Shown: positions 23,453 through 34,849 of the stretch, piece by piece
How the letters are laid out: every line of letters begins with the position of its first letter
Position numbering within the stretch: position 1 is the first letter of the stretch
Origin: Gyromitra esculenta
Lineage: Eukaryota > Ascomycota > Pezizomycetes > Pezizales > Discinaceae
Assembly: GCA_038503075.1 (NCBI GenBank)
Contig: JBCAML010000005.1
Span: 496,001 to 560,000, forward strand
DNA: 64,000 nt
Reading direction: 5' to 3'
The notes under the pieces: generated by a model
The model's database searches: none
What the model saw: the letters and a program-made list of their open reading frames with translations, nothing else
What the model was told of the DNA's origin: nothing
Made by a program: the position numbers and the translations under genes

Positions 23453-23893
23453 TTAAGCATTTACTTCAAGCGCAAGTGCACGCTCACGGTTCTTGTCGCG
23501 CCATAACATTATGCAGATGCGAAGCTCCACCATTTGCAGACCATAGCAGCCGTCTCCATAACTCTCCTTGGCGCTCTCCCAATCTTCGGCAGCTATACCC
23601 AGGACCGTTCTCTCCATTTCCTCACACAAGGCTTCCAGGTTTTCGTACGCGATGGAGCATTGCTCGTTAAGTCTACGTTGTTTAGGGAGATCCACAGCTG
23701 CAGACGTCCTGCAGCTCTCCCTCCAGCACTCCTTCCATAGCACCGCATTTCCTACTCGACAAGCAATGTATTTCGCGACTAATATGCCGATAGGTTCTAG
23801 CTTCTCTTCATTGGTGAGCGAATCATACGTTTCTTGGTATCTATCGATGAAGCCTTGGCCGAAAGCGTTCTCTCTTTTTTCAGTTTCAATTCT
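23453..23893 (-). CDS. Uncharacterised 3' exon behind the phosphorylase (partial)
   Basis: An open stretch of 146 codons ends in TAA at 23453. It begins just after a strong acceptor (pyrimidine run then CTAG at 23894) and has no usable Met in its first half, so it must be spliced to something upstream. Visible features are RIETEKRENAFGQGFIDRY, a Cys/Trp-rich middle (LWKECWRESCRT) and a helical Glu/Leu-rich C-terminus; there is no signal peptide. I do not recognise the family. Two joins fit the frame: to the end of the phosphorylase exon at 24089 (phase 0, intron 23894-24088), giving a fusion of about 456 residues; or to a tiny first exon (Met-Ile-Ser-Trp) within that interval. Confidence 0.45.
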   Translation of the reverse strand, partial: RIETEKRENAFGQGFIDRYQETYDSLTNEEKLEPIGILVAKYIACRVGNAVLWKECWRESCRTSAAVDLPKQRRLNEQCSIAYENLEALCEEMERTVLGIAAEDWESAKESYGDGCYGLQMVELRICIMLWRDKNRERALALEVNA

Positions 23894-24067
23894 CTAGATA
23901 GAAAAAGAGATATCTTTTAAGAAACGTGTAATATATCTAGATCTATGACACATAAAACCTATATACTATACACCCACGATATCATTAAACTGTGATATCA
24001 TCAATGAACTGTTTAACAAGTGCCTAATTAAGTTAGCCAAACTCTCCCTAAACACCTGTCATTTCTT

Positions 24068-25080
24068 CTATATATAAAAAAAGCATACCTGCATATCCTT
24101 TGCAGCTTCCTGCCCAGTTTCCAAAACCTCCTCATGATTCGCCTTCCCTATTGCCATAACCTTATCCAAATCCTCTGGATTTGTCTGCTCCACCAAGATT
24201 GAATCCCCCCTAGGGCCTGGCTCTATCACAGCGCAATTCGTCACTAAGCTCATAGCCAAAACCCTAAGCCCACAGTGTCTCGCAACGATTATCTCTGGTA
24301 CTGTCGACATTCCGACCACATCTGCGCCCATAAGCCGCAACATCCTACACTCTGCTCGAGTCTCAAACGATGGGCCAGAAACAAAGACATATACACCCTC
24401 ATGGAGTTTCCGGTGTGGTGCTACATTGGGCAGCTTCTTATACGAGAGATGGATCACCCTGCGGAGCTGCAAGTCGTACGCGTCAGAGAGAGATGGGAAG
24501 CGGGTCCCGTAGTCCTCCTCGTTAGAGCCACGCAACGGGTGTGCGCCTGCGAGTCCGGGAAAGTTGATGTGGTCGTTCAACACCATGATATCACCGACTG
24601 AGAACTCTGGGTTGAGCCCTCCAGCCGCGTTGGTGACGACAACGGTTGTGATACCGAGGATCTTCATGACGCGGGTAGGAAAGGTGACTTTCTCGATTGA
24701 GTGGCCCTCAAAGAAGCTATTCGGTACAATCGGATCAGTGCTATGGGTAAGGCTCAGGCAGGATATAGTAAGACGGACTGGATTCTCCCTACCATCATCA
24801 CGACAGGTGTTTGCTTCTCTCCGAGTAGACCGAAGACGAATTTACCAGCGTGTCCCTGCACGGTCGAACGTGCGAAGTGAGGGATATCCCCATAGCTGAT
24901 CTCGAACTGTGGCGCTGAGGATTTCGGGTGCAGTGTTGCTGCAAGACCCCCAAGGCCGGAGCCACAAATTATGCCAACTCGAGGGTGCTTTAATTCCTTG
25001 GGAAGCTGGGCGCGGATGTAGTTTGCTGACTCTGTTGCGAGGGAGAAGATGGTTTCAGTGCGTGGGGGAATCTCAGCCAT
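24068..25080 (-). CDS. Purine nucleoside phosphorylase (PNP family, trimeric type)
   Basis: Exons 25080-24779 and 24716-24089 (+) tail. Marks in order are IICGSGLGGLA (phosphate binding), GHAGKFVFGLLG, VGRIHFFEGHS made by splicing with a GTCCGT donor (intron 24717-24778), TNAAGGLNPEFSVGDIMVLNDHIN, SGPSFETRAECRMLRLMGADVVGMSTVPEI and MSLVTNCA (with the base-binding Asn). It should convert inosine and guanosine plus phosphate to base and ribose-1-phosphate. Read straight on, the protein ends at 24068 after KDMQVCFFYI (316 residues). The family normally continues with a helix here, and a GT...AG interval (24056-24088, 33 bp) would restore one, VFRESLANLIRHLL, ending at 23966 (339 residues). A third option is the downstream exon at 23893. 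The true 3' end is unresolved. Confidence 0.85.
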
Positions 25081-25383
25081 TTTAGGTGGTTTTTTGGGGG
25101 GGTGGAGCTTTGGAAGGGAAGAGAGAGATGGTAGTAGCTTTGGTAGTGGTTCTCGAGGCTTTATCGTTTAAGGGAACGCGGAATTCGCCGTCAGCCCCAC
25201 CTTCGTGTCGCTACACCCCGCGTCTCGTACCACGCTGGAGCCCAGGGTCCACAATTCAAATCGCGAATATCAAAAAAAGCCACAACACGTAAATACCCTC
25301 TAAACCACCCTATTGCAGCCAAGTCATCTGCAGTTCATCGATTTATCGTGTAAACACCATCTATTAGCCACATTTTATATCCG

Positions 25384-25892
25384 CTACAGACACTCTCCAG
25401 CCAACTCAATTAGCTTCAAAAACCCATCCCCACTCAACTCTTTCTGCTTCAATCCCAATCCCACAACCAGCATACGTCCTTCCTCCTTCCTCCGTATCGC
25501 TAAAACGCTGGCAAGTTGCACTGCAATCGTCTGTCCAAGTGCTTCCCGCTCGGGCACTGTCCCACCAAGAAGCGTAGTGGGTGTCAAGTGCGAAAGAGGA
25601 AGGAGACCGGTTTCGCCATCTAGAGACTTGCCTTCGAGAAGGCCAGGATGATGGGTATCCAAGGGCACATGGAACTATAGTATCACTAATGTTAGCAAGT
25701 AAATTCTAGAGAGAAGGGAATAGGAGAGTGGAATGTGGGGTCAACCCATTGAGCTAAGCGTCCATCCTGTGTGAGAGTTATGATGATCTTATCAGCGAAG
25801 GAGATGACGCTACAATCCGTGGGAATCCCACTGATTATGCGAGCGGCCTGCTTGGTTGCTGCCGGGAAGGGGGACTCCAATACAGCGTCCAT
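25384..25892 (-). CDS. Proteasome assembly chaperone 3-like protein
   Basis: Two exons, 25892-25746 and 25674-25384, give 145 residues. The N-terminal half reads FPAATKQAARIISGIPTDCSVISFADKIIITLTQDGRLAQW and the second half HLTPTTLLGGTVPEREALGQTIAVQLASVLAIRR, the pattern of PSMG3/Pba3-type chaperones (beta-hairpin, then a long helix). These small cytosolic proteins, acting with Pba4, guide alpha-ring assembly of the 20S proteasome. The intron (25675-25745) has a weak GTTGAC donor but a good CTAAC branch point and keeps phase 0. The 300 bp between its stop and the PNP start shows no other gene; both genes point the same way. The assignment rests on weak-conservation family features. Confidence 0.65.
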
Positions 25893-26737
25893 TGTGTTGA
25901 TGAGTGGAAGGTAAATTGGAGATTTTTCGTTTGGTGGAGTAGGAGCTGCGGCTCAGTTGCTGTCTGCTTTGGTGAGGTCTTGAAGACGGAAATTGCCGCG
26001 CAGCTGTTCCAGCGAAGTACCCCCACCCCCCAAAGAGCTAATAGCATACCCAACATTTTGAGTTACAACATTCCGTTTAGCTGCTTTGCCTTCTAAATCA
26101 AGCCGAGTTTAGCCAGGTATCCATCGAGGAGAAAGCAATTTCAGGGTTTAGGTATAGGCTTAAAAGACATGGCTGGACCCCTAACTCCTAGCCGTGGACC
26201 GCAAAAAAACCATGTTGGAGTTTTGGACCACGATCGAGTATTATTTGAGCTTAGGATACCGAGCAAGATACAAGCAAAGCAAGTGCTATATGTACAAGAG
26301 ATTGACCAATAGAAAACTCCCCAAACCCGGGTCTTCCAAAGCCCGTCTAGCTATCAAAGATCTACAGGGGCTAAGACTTGAGTACCATTAGGGTGCAATA
26401 TCAATAGTTTTAACAAACTATGCCAAAGAGCGGGCGAGTGATGCAATGTGATACAAATTTATTTAACTTATAGGGTTACCACGATCATTGAAGGCGATTC
26501 TCGAGTATATTTTATTAGAAGGCTTAAACTTGGCAAACGCAATAAATATCCACCCCACGCCTCTTGAATCTCCATGTTCGACTAGCTTTTGCTAGCCCAG
26601 GCCCCCTCCTTCCTCTCCCCCCGAACATCCTTCTCCCACTCTATACCTGATGCCTTCTAATTTGTCATAAATCTATACATCAGCCGCTGTACTAAGAATA
26701 ACACCCAAAACACGGCGTACTCACCAACCACAATATC
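25893..26737. other. Spacer
   Basis: No recognisable gene. Frames overlapping the chaperone start are shadows. One ATCACTCG motif (minus orientation) lies at 26435. Confidence 0.45.
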
Positions 26738-27094
26738 ATGCGCAGAAGCAGGCTTGAGTCCATCCTCGAAACATCCTTCCCAAATGGGAGCCTACCTCTA
26801 CAATCCCTCTTGCATGAAATACTTCTCCTCGAACATGAACTTCGGGACATCAAGGAAGGAGCCACGTGCACCTGGCAGCCCTTCGAGTGGGTAGAGAGCA
26901 GCTATAGCAGAGCCAAGACGCTACAAGCCCGTTATTGGCGTTTCAGTCAAAAGCTGTCGGCCTGGGACGAGACTTTTGCGAAGGAGAAATCGAGAAGGCT
27001 GAGCTTGCTCTATCACCGGAGGGTCAATAGTTTGTGTGGATACCGGAATGCCCTAGGATATCAGCTTAATGAGGCCCATGTGCCTAGAGAGTGA
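26738..27094 (+). CDS. Hypothetical 118-residue protein
   Basis: A single-exon frame with an ATG start. The product is charged and probably helical (LLHEILLLEHELRDIKEG, AWDETFAKEKSRRLSLLYHRR), with no signal peptide, membrane span or known motif. Its spread of Arg, Glu and Trp/Tyr suggests a soluble protein. It lies in a 2.6 kb gap and has no operon-like partner. It may be real, or a chance frame; the evidence is its length and amino-acid balance only. Confidence 0.35.
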   Translation: MRRSRLESILETSFPNGSLPLQSLLHEILLLEHELRDIKEGATCTWQPFEWVESSYSRAKTLQARYWRFSQKLSAWDETFAKEKSRRLSLLYHRRVNSLCGYRNALGYQLNEAHVPRE

Positions 27095-28526
27095 AATTTT
27101 GATTATCGGGGATGGATTGGAACCGCCAGATTATCCATATCCGAGAATACTCAAACCTCTATAAATAGAAGGATGTATAAATTTAGATTAGTTTTGGTCA
27201 ATTTATGATGTTTGCGTAGAATTCGTGAATTCGTAGTGTTAACGGGGATGATAGACGGCGACGACGATAATGGTATTTATCAGCAAAGATCGTTTTGCCT
27301 TAATTAAATGCTCCAGGAAATATATATATTCAGCCCAAGTGACAATAATCTAGCTGCTAAAGGTCGTAGTTGGGTTATCTAGAGGGGTGAAGGTTTGGAC
27401 TTGAACTACTCTAGCATCAGACATTGATACGCCTGGAGAAGAAACCCCTGCCCTTGCCCCAGAGTGTGACCTTTTGTTGGCTAGATAAACTTATAACTCT
27501 TCTTCTGTCTTTTTTACTTCCATTAGGAAGGCTCTACATAACCATCTGTAAACCACTAGAATAGTCAAGTCTGTGGTGCCGTCACTCAAGCTCCACCGCC
27601 AGTAATAATAAAAACCATTCTATTGTCATTTCATAGTATCCCTACACGCTGAGAATCTGGCTTTTTATTGTATGCCTAACCAGCTCTTGTATCCTCACTC
27701 TAGAGTATGCTCTCTCTGACTGGGAGTGCCTTAATCTTTCTAGGTCTACTACCTATCAACTCCCTCACTAAACTATATTGTTTCTACTCCCTTTCACATC
27801 GCATCCCACCTTCTGTTTAGTAGTAGTAAGAATGACCCACAAGCGTAAGGAATATAATTTTGGATGATCGTTTTTTTTTCCGCCTGATACAGTAAGTGCA
27901 TGATATATTTTAGAGTCAAGGAATACAAATAACTAATAAATCAACCAAATATCGCGCCCTCAATATGCTAGGATCGTAACATAATTCCCGGAGAGTAATC
28001 GCGTCGCCGGAGTTAATATAGATACCGTGTTCAACGTTTGCTGAGTGAGAGCGCGGAGCTCAGAACACATAAGAGTTAGACGACGTAGGCTGTAATATGA
28101 ACTGAAATACCCAGGGTAACTGCAGCATCAGACGTCATTCGGCCGTCATAGTGACAGATATTTGTGCAACTTTTAGACGTAGACTTCAGAAGGCCGTACC
28201 CTAGGGGCTAAAGGCGATGAGAGGGCAAAGGAAGGCTTCACTCGAGGCACCGTCTGTATATCTACTAATTTATGAAATAGAGCGATAAACAGTAGTAAGC
28301 AGCAACAAACACTCGAATGGCAATCAGAGACAAACGGGCGTTTTCAACGGGAAACAAATTGGAATACTTTTCATGCATTAAACCGAGATCCCAAAGAAAG
28401 GCATTAACTATCCATCTATCCACAAACCCGACCCTCTTTCTTTTTGCTACAAGACATCAACTCATAAAGTAATTTTGACAAAAAAGTACGACAAAAACAG
28501 AAGGAAATCTAACAATTATCTATACT
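27095..28526. other. Spacer, 3' flank of the desaturase
   Basis: AT-rich, no gene recognised. The part next to 28526 should include the desaturase 3' untranslated region. Confidence 0.5.
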
Positions 28527-30058
28527 CTACTCCGAATCGCTAACCTCAGAAACTTGGACTGTGGTCCCCGCCTTCTTCTCTTTCGACTCTCTGACCACCT
28601 TCTGTTCCAAAGGTACGGGAGGGACCCCGAGACCGTTCCTGTTGCGAAAGAATACAACACCCTTGCCTTCACCCTCAGCACCGGCAGAGGGCTCAACGAA
28701 CTGGCACCAACGAGCAGATCTCCACAAGGCAGCGATAAATCCAAGAGAACCATTCTCAGTATCAGAGCGGTAATGCTTCCCCATGACTTTTTTGATGGCC
28801 TCAGTGGCTTCGTCGGCTTTGTAGAATGGGATCGTGGAGACGAAGTGATGAGCAACGTGGGTCTCAATGATACCGTGGAGGAGGTGGCGGCCGATGAATC
28901 CAAACTCACGATCAATGGTTGCAGCGGCACCACGAGTGTACGTCCAGGTTTCGGGGTGATAATGGGGAAGCGAAGGGTCGGTGTGTTGAAGGAAGGTAAT
29001 AGCGACTAGTGGGCGCGTTAGTAAAAAGAATGCACGGAGGCATCAAGAGAAGTATGGAAAAGCTTACCGAGCCAGTGGTTAACCCAGATATATGGCAGAC
29101 CGTACCAGAGGAAGACGTTAAGTGCACCGAAAGCTTGGACAGCTTGGTATAGGAAATACATGGTGACAGCGATACCGATATCAGACATGATAATCCACTT
29201 GGCGTCTTTGGCCTCATACAAGGGAGAGCGGGGGTCGAAGTGGTTCACGTTTCCTCCGAAGCCGTTGGCCTTTCCAATACCACGGCCCTCAGACTGGCGT
29301 TCGTGAAAGTTGTGGCCAGTAACGTTGCTGATCAAGTACATAGGCCATCCGAAAAGTTGTTGGGAAATCAAGTGGATAAGGGTTGCAATAGGAGTTTCCT
29401 CCATGAGCTCAGAAACATCATGACCAATTCCCCCAGCATAGCGGCGCGAATACTCTTCCCTCGACTTAGGAACAAAGACCATATCTCTCTCGAGATGACC
29501 AGTAGCCTTGTGATGCTTTCCATGCGAGATCTTCCATGACCAGAAGGGCACCAACAACGATGAATGCAAAACCCACCCAACGGTATCATTCACCATCTTG
29601 CTCGGTGAAAATGCTCCGTGTCCGCACTCGTGCGCAAGGACCCATATTCCAGTCCCAAAAAGGCCCTGAAGGAATGCATATGTACCGTACGCAGCTACGC
29701 GAGTTGCAACATGTTGCTCAGCCAAAGCAGGGAGAACATAGAACTTGAATGCGGAGAAATTGCTGGCAATCAATACGAGATCCCTGAGCACATAACCCAT
29801 TGAGCGAACGGTTGATCGCTCGAAACAGTGCTTGGGGATGGCATCGTGGATCTGCTTGATGGTGAAATCCGGGATCTCGAACTCGTTGCCATAGAGATCT
29901 AGTAAAGGCTTCCCATTCGAAGCCTTTTCAGACATCGACGAGAGGGAGGTGGATGAGGAAGAAACCGAGGGGGCTTTCGATGTTGATGCTGAATTGGCCG
30001 AAAGAGGAGTTGATGATTGGGAGATGGAAGACTTGCGAGTCCTAGAGCGTGTAGCCAT
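28527..30058 (-). CDS. Delta-12 (oleate) fatty acid desaturase
   Basis: Two exons, 30058-29068 and 29005-28527, give 489 residues. A Ser/Thr-rich N-terminus (about 1-50) precedes the membrane desaturase domain. The three histidine boxes are HECGH (143-147), HGKHH (179-183) and HVAHH (380-384), which bind the di-iron centre. Membrane stretches flank them (for example YAFLQGLFGTGIWVLA). Conserved fungal FAD2 signatures include FSAFKFYVLPALAEQ, VPFWSWKISHGKHHKATG and HYHPETWTYTRGAAATIDREFGFIGRHLLHGIIETHVAHH (partly cited). It should insert the delta-12 double bond into oleoyl lipids in the ER to make linoleate. The intron (29006-29067) has GTAAGC and CACTAG ends. A purine-rich tract at 30290-30360 lies upstream in the probable leader or promoter. 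Confidence 0.93.
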
Positions 30059-33000
30059 TGTGAAGAAATTGATAAACTATGGATGCTTAACTGATGGAAC
30101 AATTGTTAGCCACGATGTTATTCGAGGTGAGCTTTGACAGTCTTAAGAGACCTTGCACACTCGGCGAAAGGAAAGGTTTACCTCTTATTGCTCCACACGT
30201 GTTATCGAGTCGTCGGTCTTTTTAGGTCGTTCAATTGCTGCTGGGCTTGAGGTATAGATAACAGAAAGTGGTGGTGTAGTCTAATCAACAGCACAAAGAA
30301 AGAGAAGAGAGGAGAGAAAGGAGGAGGAAAAGGGACGGAATTACTCTAAGAAAAAAAGGGAGAAAGAGACAAAACTGTTGACTCGGCTGTCTAGACCTTA
30401 ACCCTAGGCACTCCTGTGTTTTTTTTTTTTTGCTGGGCCGTCTGTGCTTTCATCAGGGGAGGATGACAGGAGAGGCTGAGTGTTGTTGAATCTCCAGATC
30501 TACCTACTGCTCTACTTCTAACTACCGGGGTGGGTCTGGTCTCTTTCGCCTCGATGGTCGCCTCTCTCCTCTTTTTTCTTCTCCTACCCCTCTTGCCTCC
30601 AGAGCTGCTCTACATCATACTCTACGGGTTTAAAGCAGTGGATATCCCACGGGAACACATTTAGCAATTGTTTGCATTGCCTTCAGCTTGAAACGTGCAG
30701 AAGCCAGGCACCCCCACAACCACTCTTGAGGTATCTGTAGCCTGTCGTGTTCGCTATTATTATCGGCTTGCTCTCCCCTTTCTAGAAGTGCAACAATTTC
30801 CTCCGAGTGCATTCCTGGATGGCCTGAGCTACATCAGATTTGCCGGCGAAGGGATATTGTAGAACACAGGTGCAAAAAGAGCGAAAAAATAATTTGATGG
30901 ACCAAAAAATCTTTTCCGCTTTCCATCTCAGATCGGCAATACTAATGCAGGGACAGGCTGGCGGAAACGAGCCAACCAGAAAAGGCAAGATGACCTTCAA
31001 CCCTAAAGAAGCTTTAGCGGCTCCCTGTCCTGGTTTTCGGTGGTTTCGGTGGGAAATGGTTCGTCCTCCAGCCCAGATTAGAATTTGTTGAGGAGGGACA
31101 ACCAATTCACCTCGCCAGACTGAGCTGTGCCGAACAAACGACTGATTTTTTGCTTTTTGCTTTTTTTTTTAAAGGAAGCTATTGGTGCTCACTCAGCTGA
31201 GAAGGAACATGGTTTTTATTCACTCAGCTACGATTGGATTGTTATTTACAACTTGAGCTCCTTTCAACAGAGAACAGATCTCCTCCTGCTCGGAAGGGTG
31301 AGGCTCGGCGATACTCTGTTCGATTGCAAGATAAGGTTTTTCCCAGGGTGCATCCCTGTAACCCCAACAAATCATCATCGCCGTTGGCCCGGCCCGCTTC
31401 ATATCGATAAAGGCAAATCCGGAGGTTTCTTGACTCCAAGACTTCCGAGGAAGGAAGCGGAATAGAAGGCTCGAAGGCTCACGGAAGGTTTAGGGGTTGA
31501 GTTTTCTAGCGCGCTCGCTTCGCTTGGCAGGAGTGGCTTGGCTTTTCTGGTCGAAGTTCTCCTCTTGGAACATGTGAGGAAACCTATTGGTTTCTTTTTC
31601 GGTGTATCGATATCCGATGTTCGATGAATTGCGACATTAGCTGACCTGTATGTATCAGCCAAGTATGTTCTCAGGTCATACAAAAAGTGCAAATCAGAAA
31701 TCATATGAAATGCTCTCATTTGCACGTCGATTCCCCCCAAAGAAAAAATGTCGATTGGAAGGCCTGATCATTTTTTTCCATCCCGTACTCTACTTCCATG
31801 GGGTCCTTAAGCGAGAGAACGGGGCATTGTTCAAACAGCACTACTGGTTTCCTTGTAGATTAAACCTTTACTGGTAATCTAATGGCATGTGAAACCCATG
31901 CAAGCTTTTCCCGAAATCACTTTCGTTGGGAGCAACTCCGCAGCAGGCTACCAAACAAATTATTCCTTGAAGGCGACCAAGCTGGGTGGTAGTTACTCTA
32001 CACGTATGAACCACATGTGATATTTACCCCCATAAAAAAGGGCTTCAACACCGGATTTCAACAGCAATCGGATTGGGTGATTATTGTGTTTCCCGGGTCT
32101 CCGGATAAACAGACTGCTACAATTGAGTTTAGAGAAGTGGGGCCTTTCTTGGGTTGTGTAGCTTATGCTTATATCACTAACTTAATAACCCTTTTAGAGT
32201 ATTTAGACAGTGGGTTGCATCATATAGCATTGCCTTGTCGATGCTCGGCAGAGCATGCTTTTGAAATGTGTTGATATCAGGGTCTTGCATGTGCCATCTA
32301 AGTTGCTGAGATCCAATTTACATGTGCGATTCCCTGTGATTCTAGATTCCTCGAGTGATATGCGGTGAGATTGAGGGGACCGGAAGAGATTTGCTTGTGG
32401 CGATGAAGCACTACATATTGAATGGTTCTTTCAGCGATATTTCTACCCAGTCAAATGAGCTTTGGGAAGAGAAGTTGTTGGCAAAATCATATTACGTCAC
32501 CACGATCAGTAGGGTGAATGGGGTGATAATGGATGCCTCACTGTGAGGCTTACAATAGCAGGCACTTTAAGAGCAATATGATGAAGCAAATATGTCTTAT
32601 TGCGAAAGATATGGTGAAACCGGGGGCAGATCGGATGATGGTGTGATAAATTTAATGAAGATTGTGCTTCGTACGGGATGGAATGCTTATGACGGAATAA
32701 TTGGGCTTTAGTTCCTCCCCCTCCGAGCGAGTGTGAGATTAAGATCATCATAATATGCCACTTTGCTAGCTCCGAAAGAAGGTGGGCTGGTCTTGCCGAG
32801 TGACCCCTTGTGCAGCACTTGTGATACTGTATCATGTAACTTTAACCTCCTTTAACGTCTACTTGTCCTCTGATCCCCTCGCAAAGCAGTCATCCGGAAA
32901 AATATTTTACTTCATCGATTTAACTACTCTTTTTACAACATACACCAACGGATACGTACTTGCAGGGCACATGCCCATGAGACATGAGCTATAGGCAAGA

Positions 33001-34342
33001 TTGATGTGGCTTATTCGGTGAACAAAATTCTGAGAAAGGGGGATTTTCTTTTCCGCTCATTAGAAGGTATTTATGAGTGATTAATTAATCCATCGTGTCT
33101 CTTAAGAAAATCCTCCACGTCATAAAAACAGCTAACGAAATGGAGAAGATACAATTTCAAATAAGCTAGTCACCAATTTCCCGCCTGCAATTGCTCCCTT
33201 ATACATCGCTGAAATACTCCCTCAAGCTTAAAGTTTATTAGATTTCGTCCTTCTTAAGTACCCAGTAAATTGAACGAACTCTAGTTTTTCTATAGACTTC
33301 ACACGAGAAACGCTAGGTTATTGATGATAAGCTGGAAACCTTTAGGCGTCGTTAGCTAACTCACTAGTCACCAAGGGTAACAGAATCATCGAGTCCCCTA
33401 TCCTAACATGCAGCGTTGAATTCTCAAGTGTTTGTTTATGTCAGCCATCACTTCATTCACTCCTTGAACATTCAGCCTCCACTGGTTTATCATCCCTCCG
33501 ACTGTCGGCAAATATTAAGGGATAATATTAAAAAGCGAAAGCTTACAGAAAAACTAACGCTTTTCAGGAAAAAAGAGTCATTGAGGATTCACAGCTCCCA
33601 GTATTTCTAATGCTTCTAAGTTATTGACATGAGTACAAGCGTTAGTTATGAATAGTTTGAGCAACTTATGTATATGGCTGATAGTATTTAGAATAGAATT
33701 GCGCAACTATGCTATTTCCCGTACACGTCGCATGCTTGATTCGGGTTTAGAGGGAGCCCTATTGCAAATTATGTCTCCCTAGCTGGATTCATTGACGCTC
33801 ATATATATGCGATCACTCGTCTCCTTCCAGGCTTATTTACAAACGCTCAACCGAACCAAAATGAATCCCATCTTGAGCAATACAAGATTCAATCTTTCCT
33901 GCAAATACCGCCATAATTGCCAAATTTAGGGCAACCAACTAACTGGAGCTTTGGTGAGACCTATTTACGGAGTATATTGGCAAGGTTAACTTGAGTTTTC
34001 AGAGTATCTTGCCGTTTAGCATGCACCATATTTTGAAGTGTTTAAGTACCGAAATCAACTGCAAATATCCTCCTTCCCAGCCCCAGGTTATTTTCTTTTT
34101 TCAGCTGCCCCTTATTCAACAGCCGACCATTGCAACAGCCCGATCCTCATCGACGAGAATTTGGTCCGCTGTGTGCGTCCCGCGGAATAATTCGCTTAGA
34201 GAATAATTCACTGGAATGAAATAATAGTATGCTAAGTAACCCCTTAGCCAGTATAAAAACCTTATTGCTCCTTGCCATTGGCGATTAAACCTGCATTTCT
34301 ACGCATGCTTAATGCTACCACAATCCGCGAAGAATTTATGAC
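30059..34342. other. Desaturase promoter and 4.3 kb gene-poor spacer
   Basis: The first 550 bp contain GA-rich (30290-30365), poly-T (30420) and CT-rich (30550-30600) tracts, probable desaturase promoter. After 30.6 kb only short, unconvincing frames occur. ATCACTCG motifs lie at 32352 and 33812. A frame near 32017-32160 (SPDKQTATIEFREVGPFL) has a protein-like look and could be a gene relic, but I could not extend it. Confidence 0.45.
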
Positions 34343-34849
34343 ATGTCTTCGAGCTTTGCAGACGAACAAAGCAAATCTGGTCCTTCTAGAGACGCATGTC
34401 CACGATTTCCGGCTCGATCCATCGATACGCCTTGGTTTGGTGGGGTGGATGTGAAACAAATCGATGGCCGAATATCTCGCCTTGGCAGCTCTCAAGTTAC
34501 TGGTGCAGCCCCTCGCCAGAACCACATTCCAATTCCCCAATCACGTCCTCCTCCACCGCCGCGAACAGAATATTTGTCTCTCAGGCCTCCTTCTCTCAAG
34601 CGCGAGTGGACTAGGTTTCCTCGCTCGCGTACTGTCGATCTAGAGATTTCGGAGTTTAGAGCGCGGCACACAATCTCGAAGCCGCAATATCAATTTGGAA
34701 ATCACTCGCAGCCGAATATCTCTCACAGCCTACCACAAGCTAATAGCGCGGAGGGTTATCGTGATGGGGGAAGTGAGGTCAATCGCGAAAGGAAGCGTGA
34801 TAGGCTGAAGGCACTCCCATCCAAGCTTGTACGAAGTATCAAAACCTGA
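34343..34849 (+). CDS. Hypothetical proline/serine-rich protein
   Basis: A single-exon frame of 168 codons with an ATG start. The product is basic and disordered-looking: a Pro run (SRPPPPPRTEYLSLRPPS) in the middle, Arg-rich stretches (SLKREWTRFPRSRTVDLE) and a Lys/Arg C-terminus (RERKRDRLKALPSKLVRSIKT region). No signal peptide, membrane span or catalytic motif. The family is unknown. It is surrounded by gene-poor DNA. The composition is more protein-like than neighbouring random frames, which is the only support. Confidence 0.35.
   Translation: MSSSFADEQSKSGPSRDACPRFPARSIDTPWFGGVDVKQIDGRISRLGSSQVTGAAPRQNHIPIPQSRPPPPPRTEYLSLRPPSLKREWTRFPRSRTVDLEISEFRARHTISKPQYQFGNHSQPNISHSLPQANSAEGYRDGGSEVNRERKRDRLKALPSKLVRSIKT

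Noticed and set aside
30600..34260. Search for transposon genes (reverse transcriptase, transposase, integrase) in the gene-poor stretch
   Set aside because: No DD(E/D), YxDD or zinc-knuckle motif seen in any frame; only short random frames remain.
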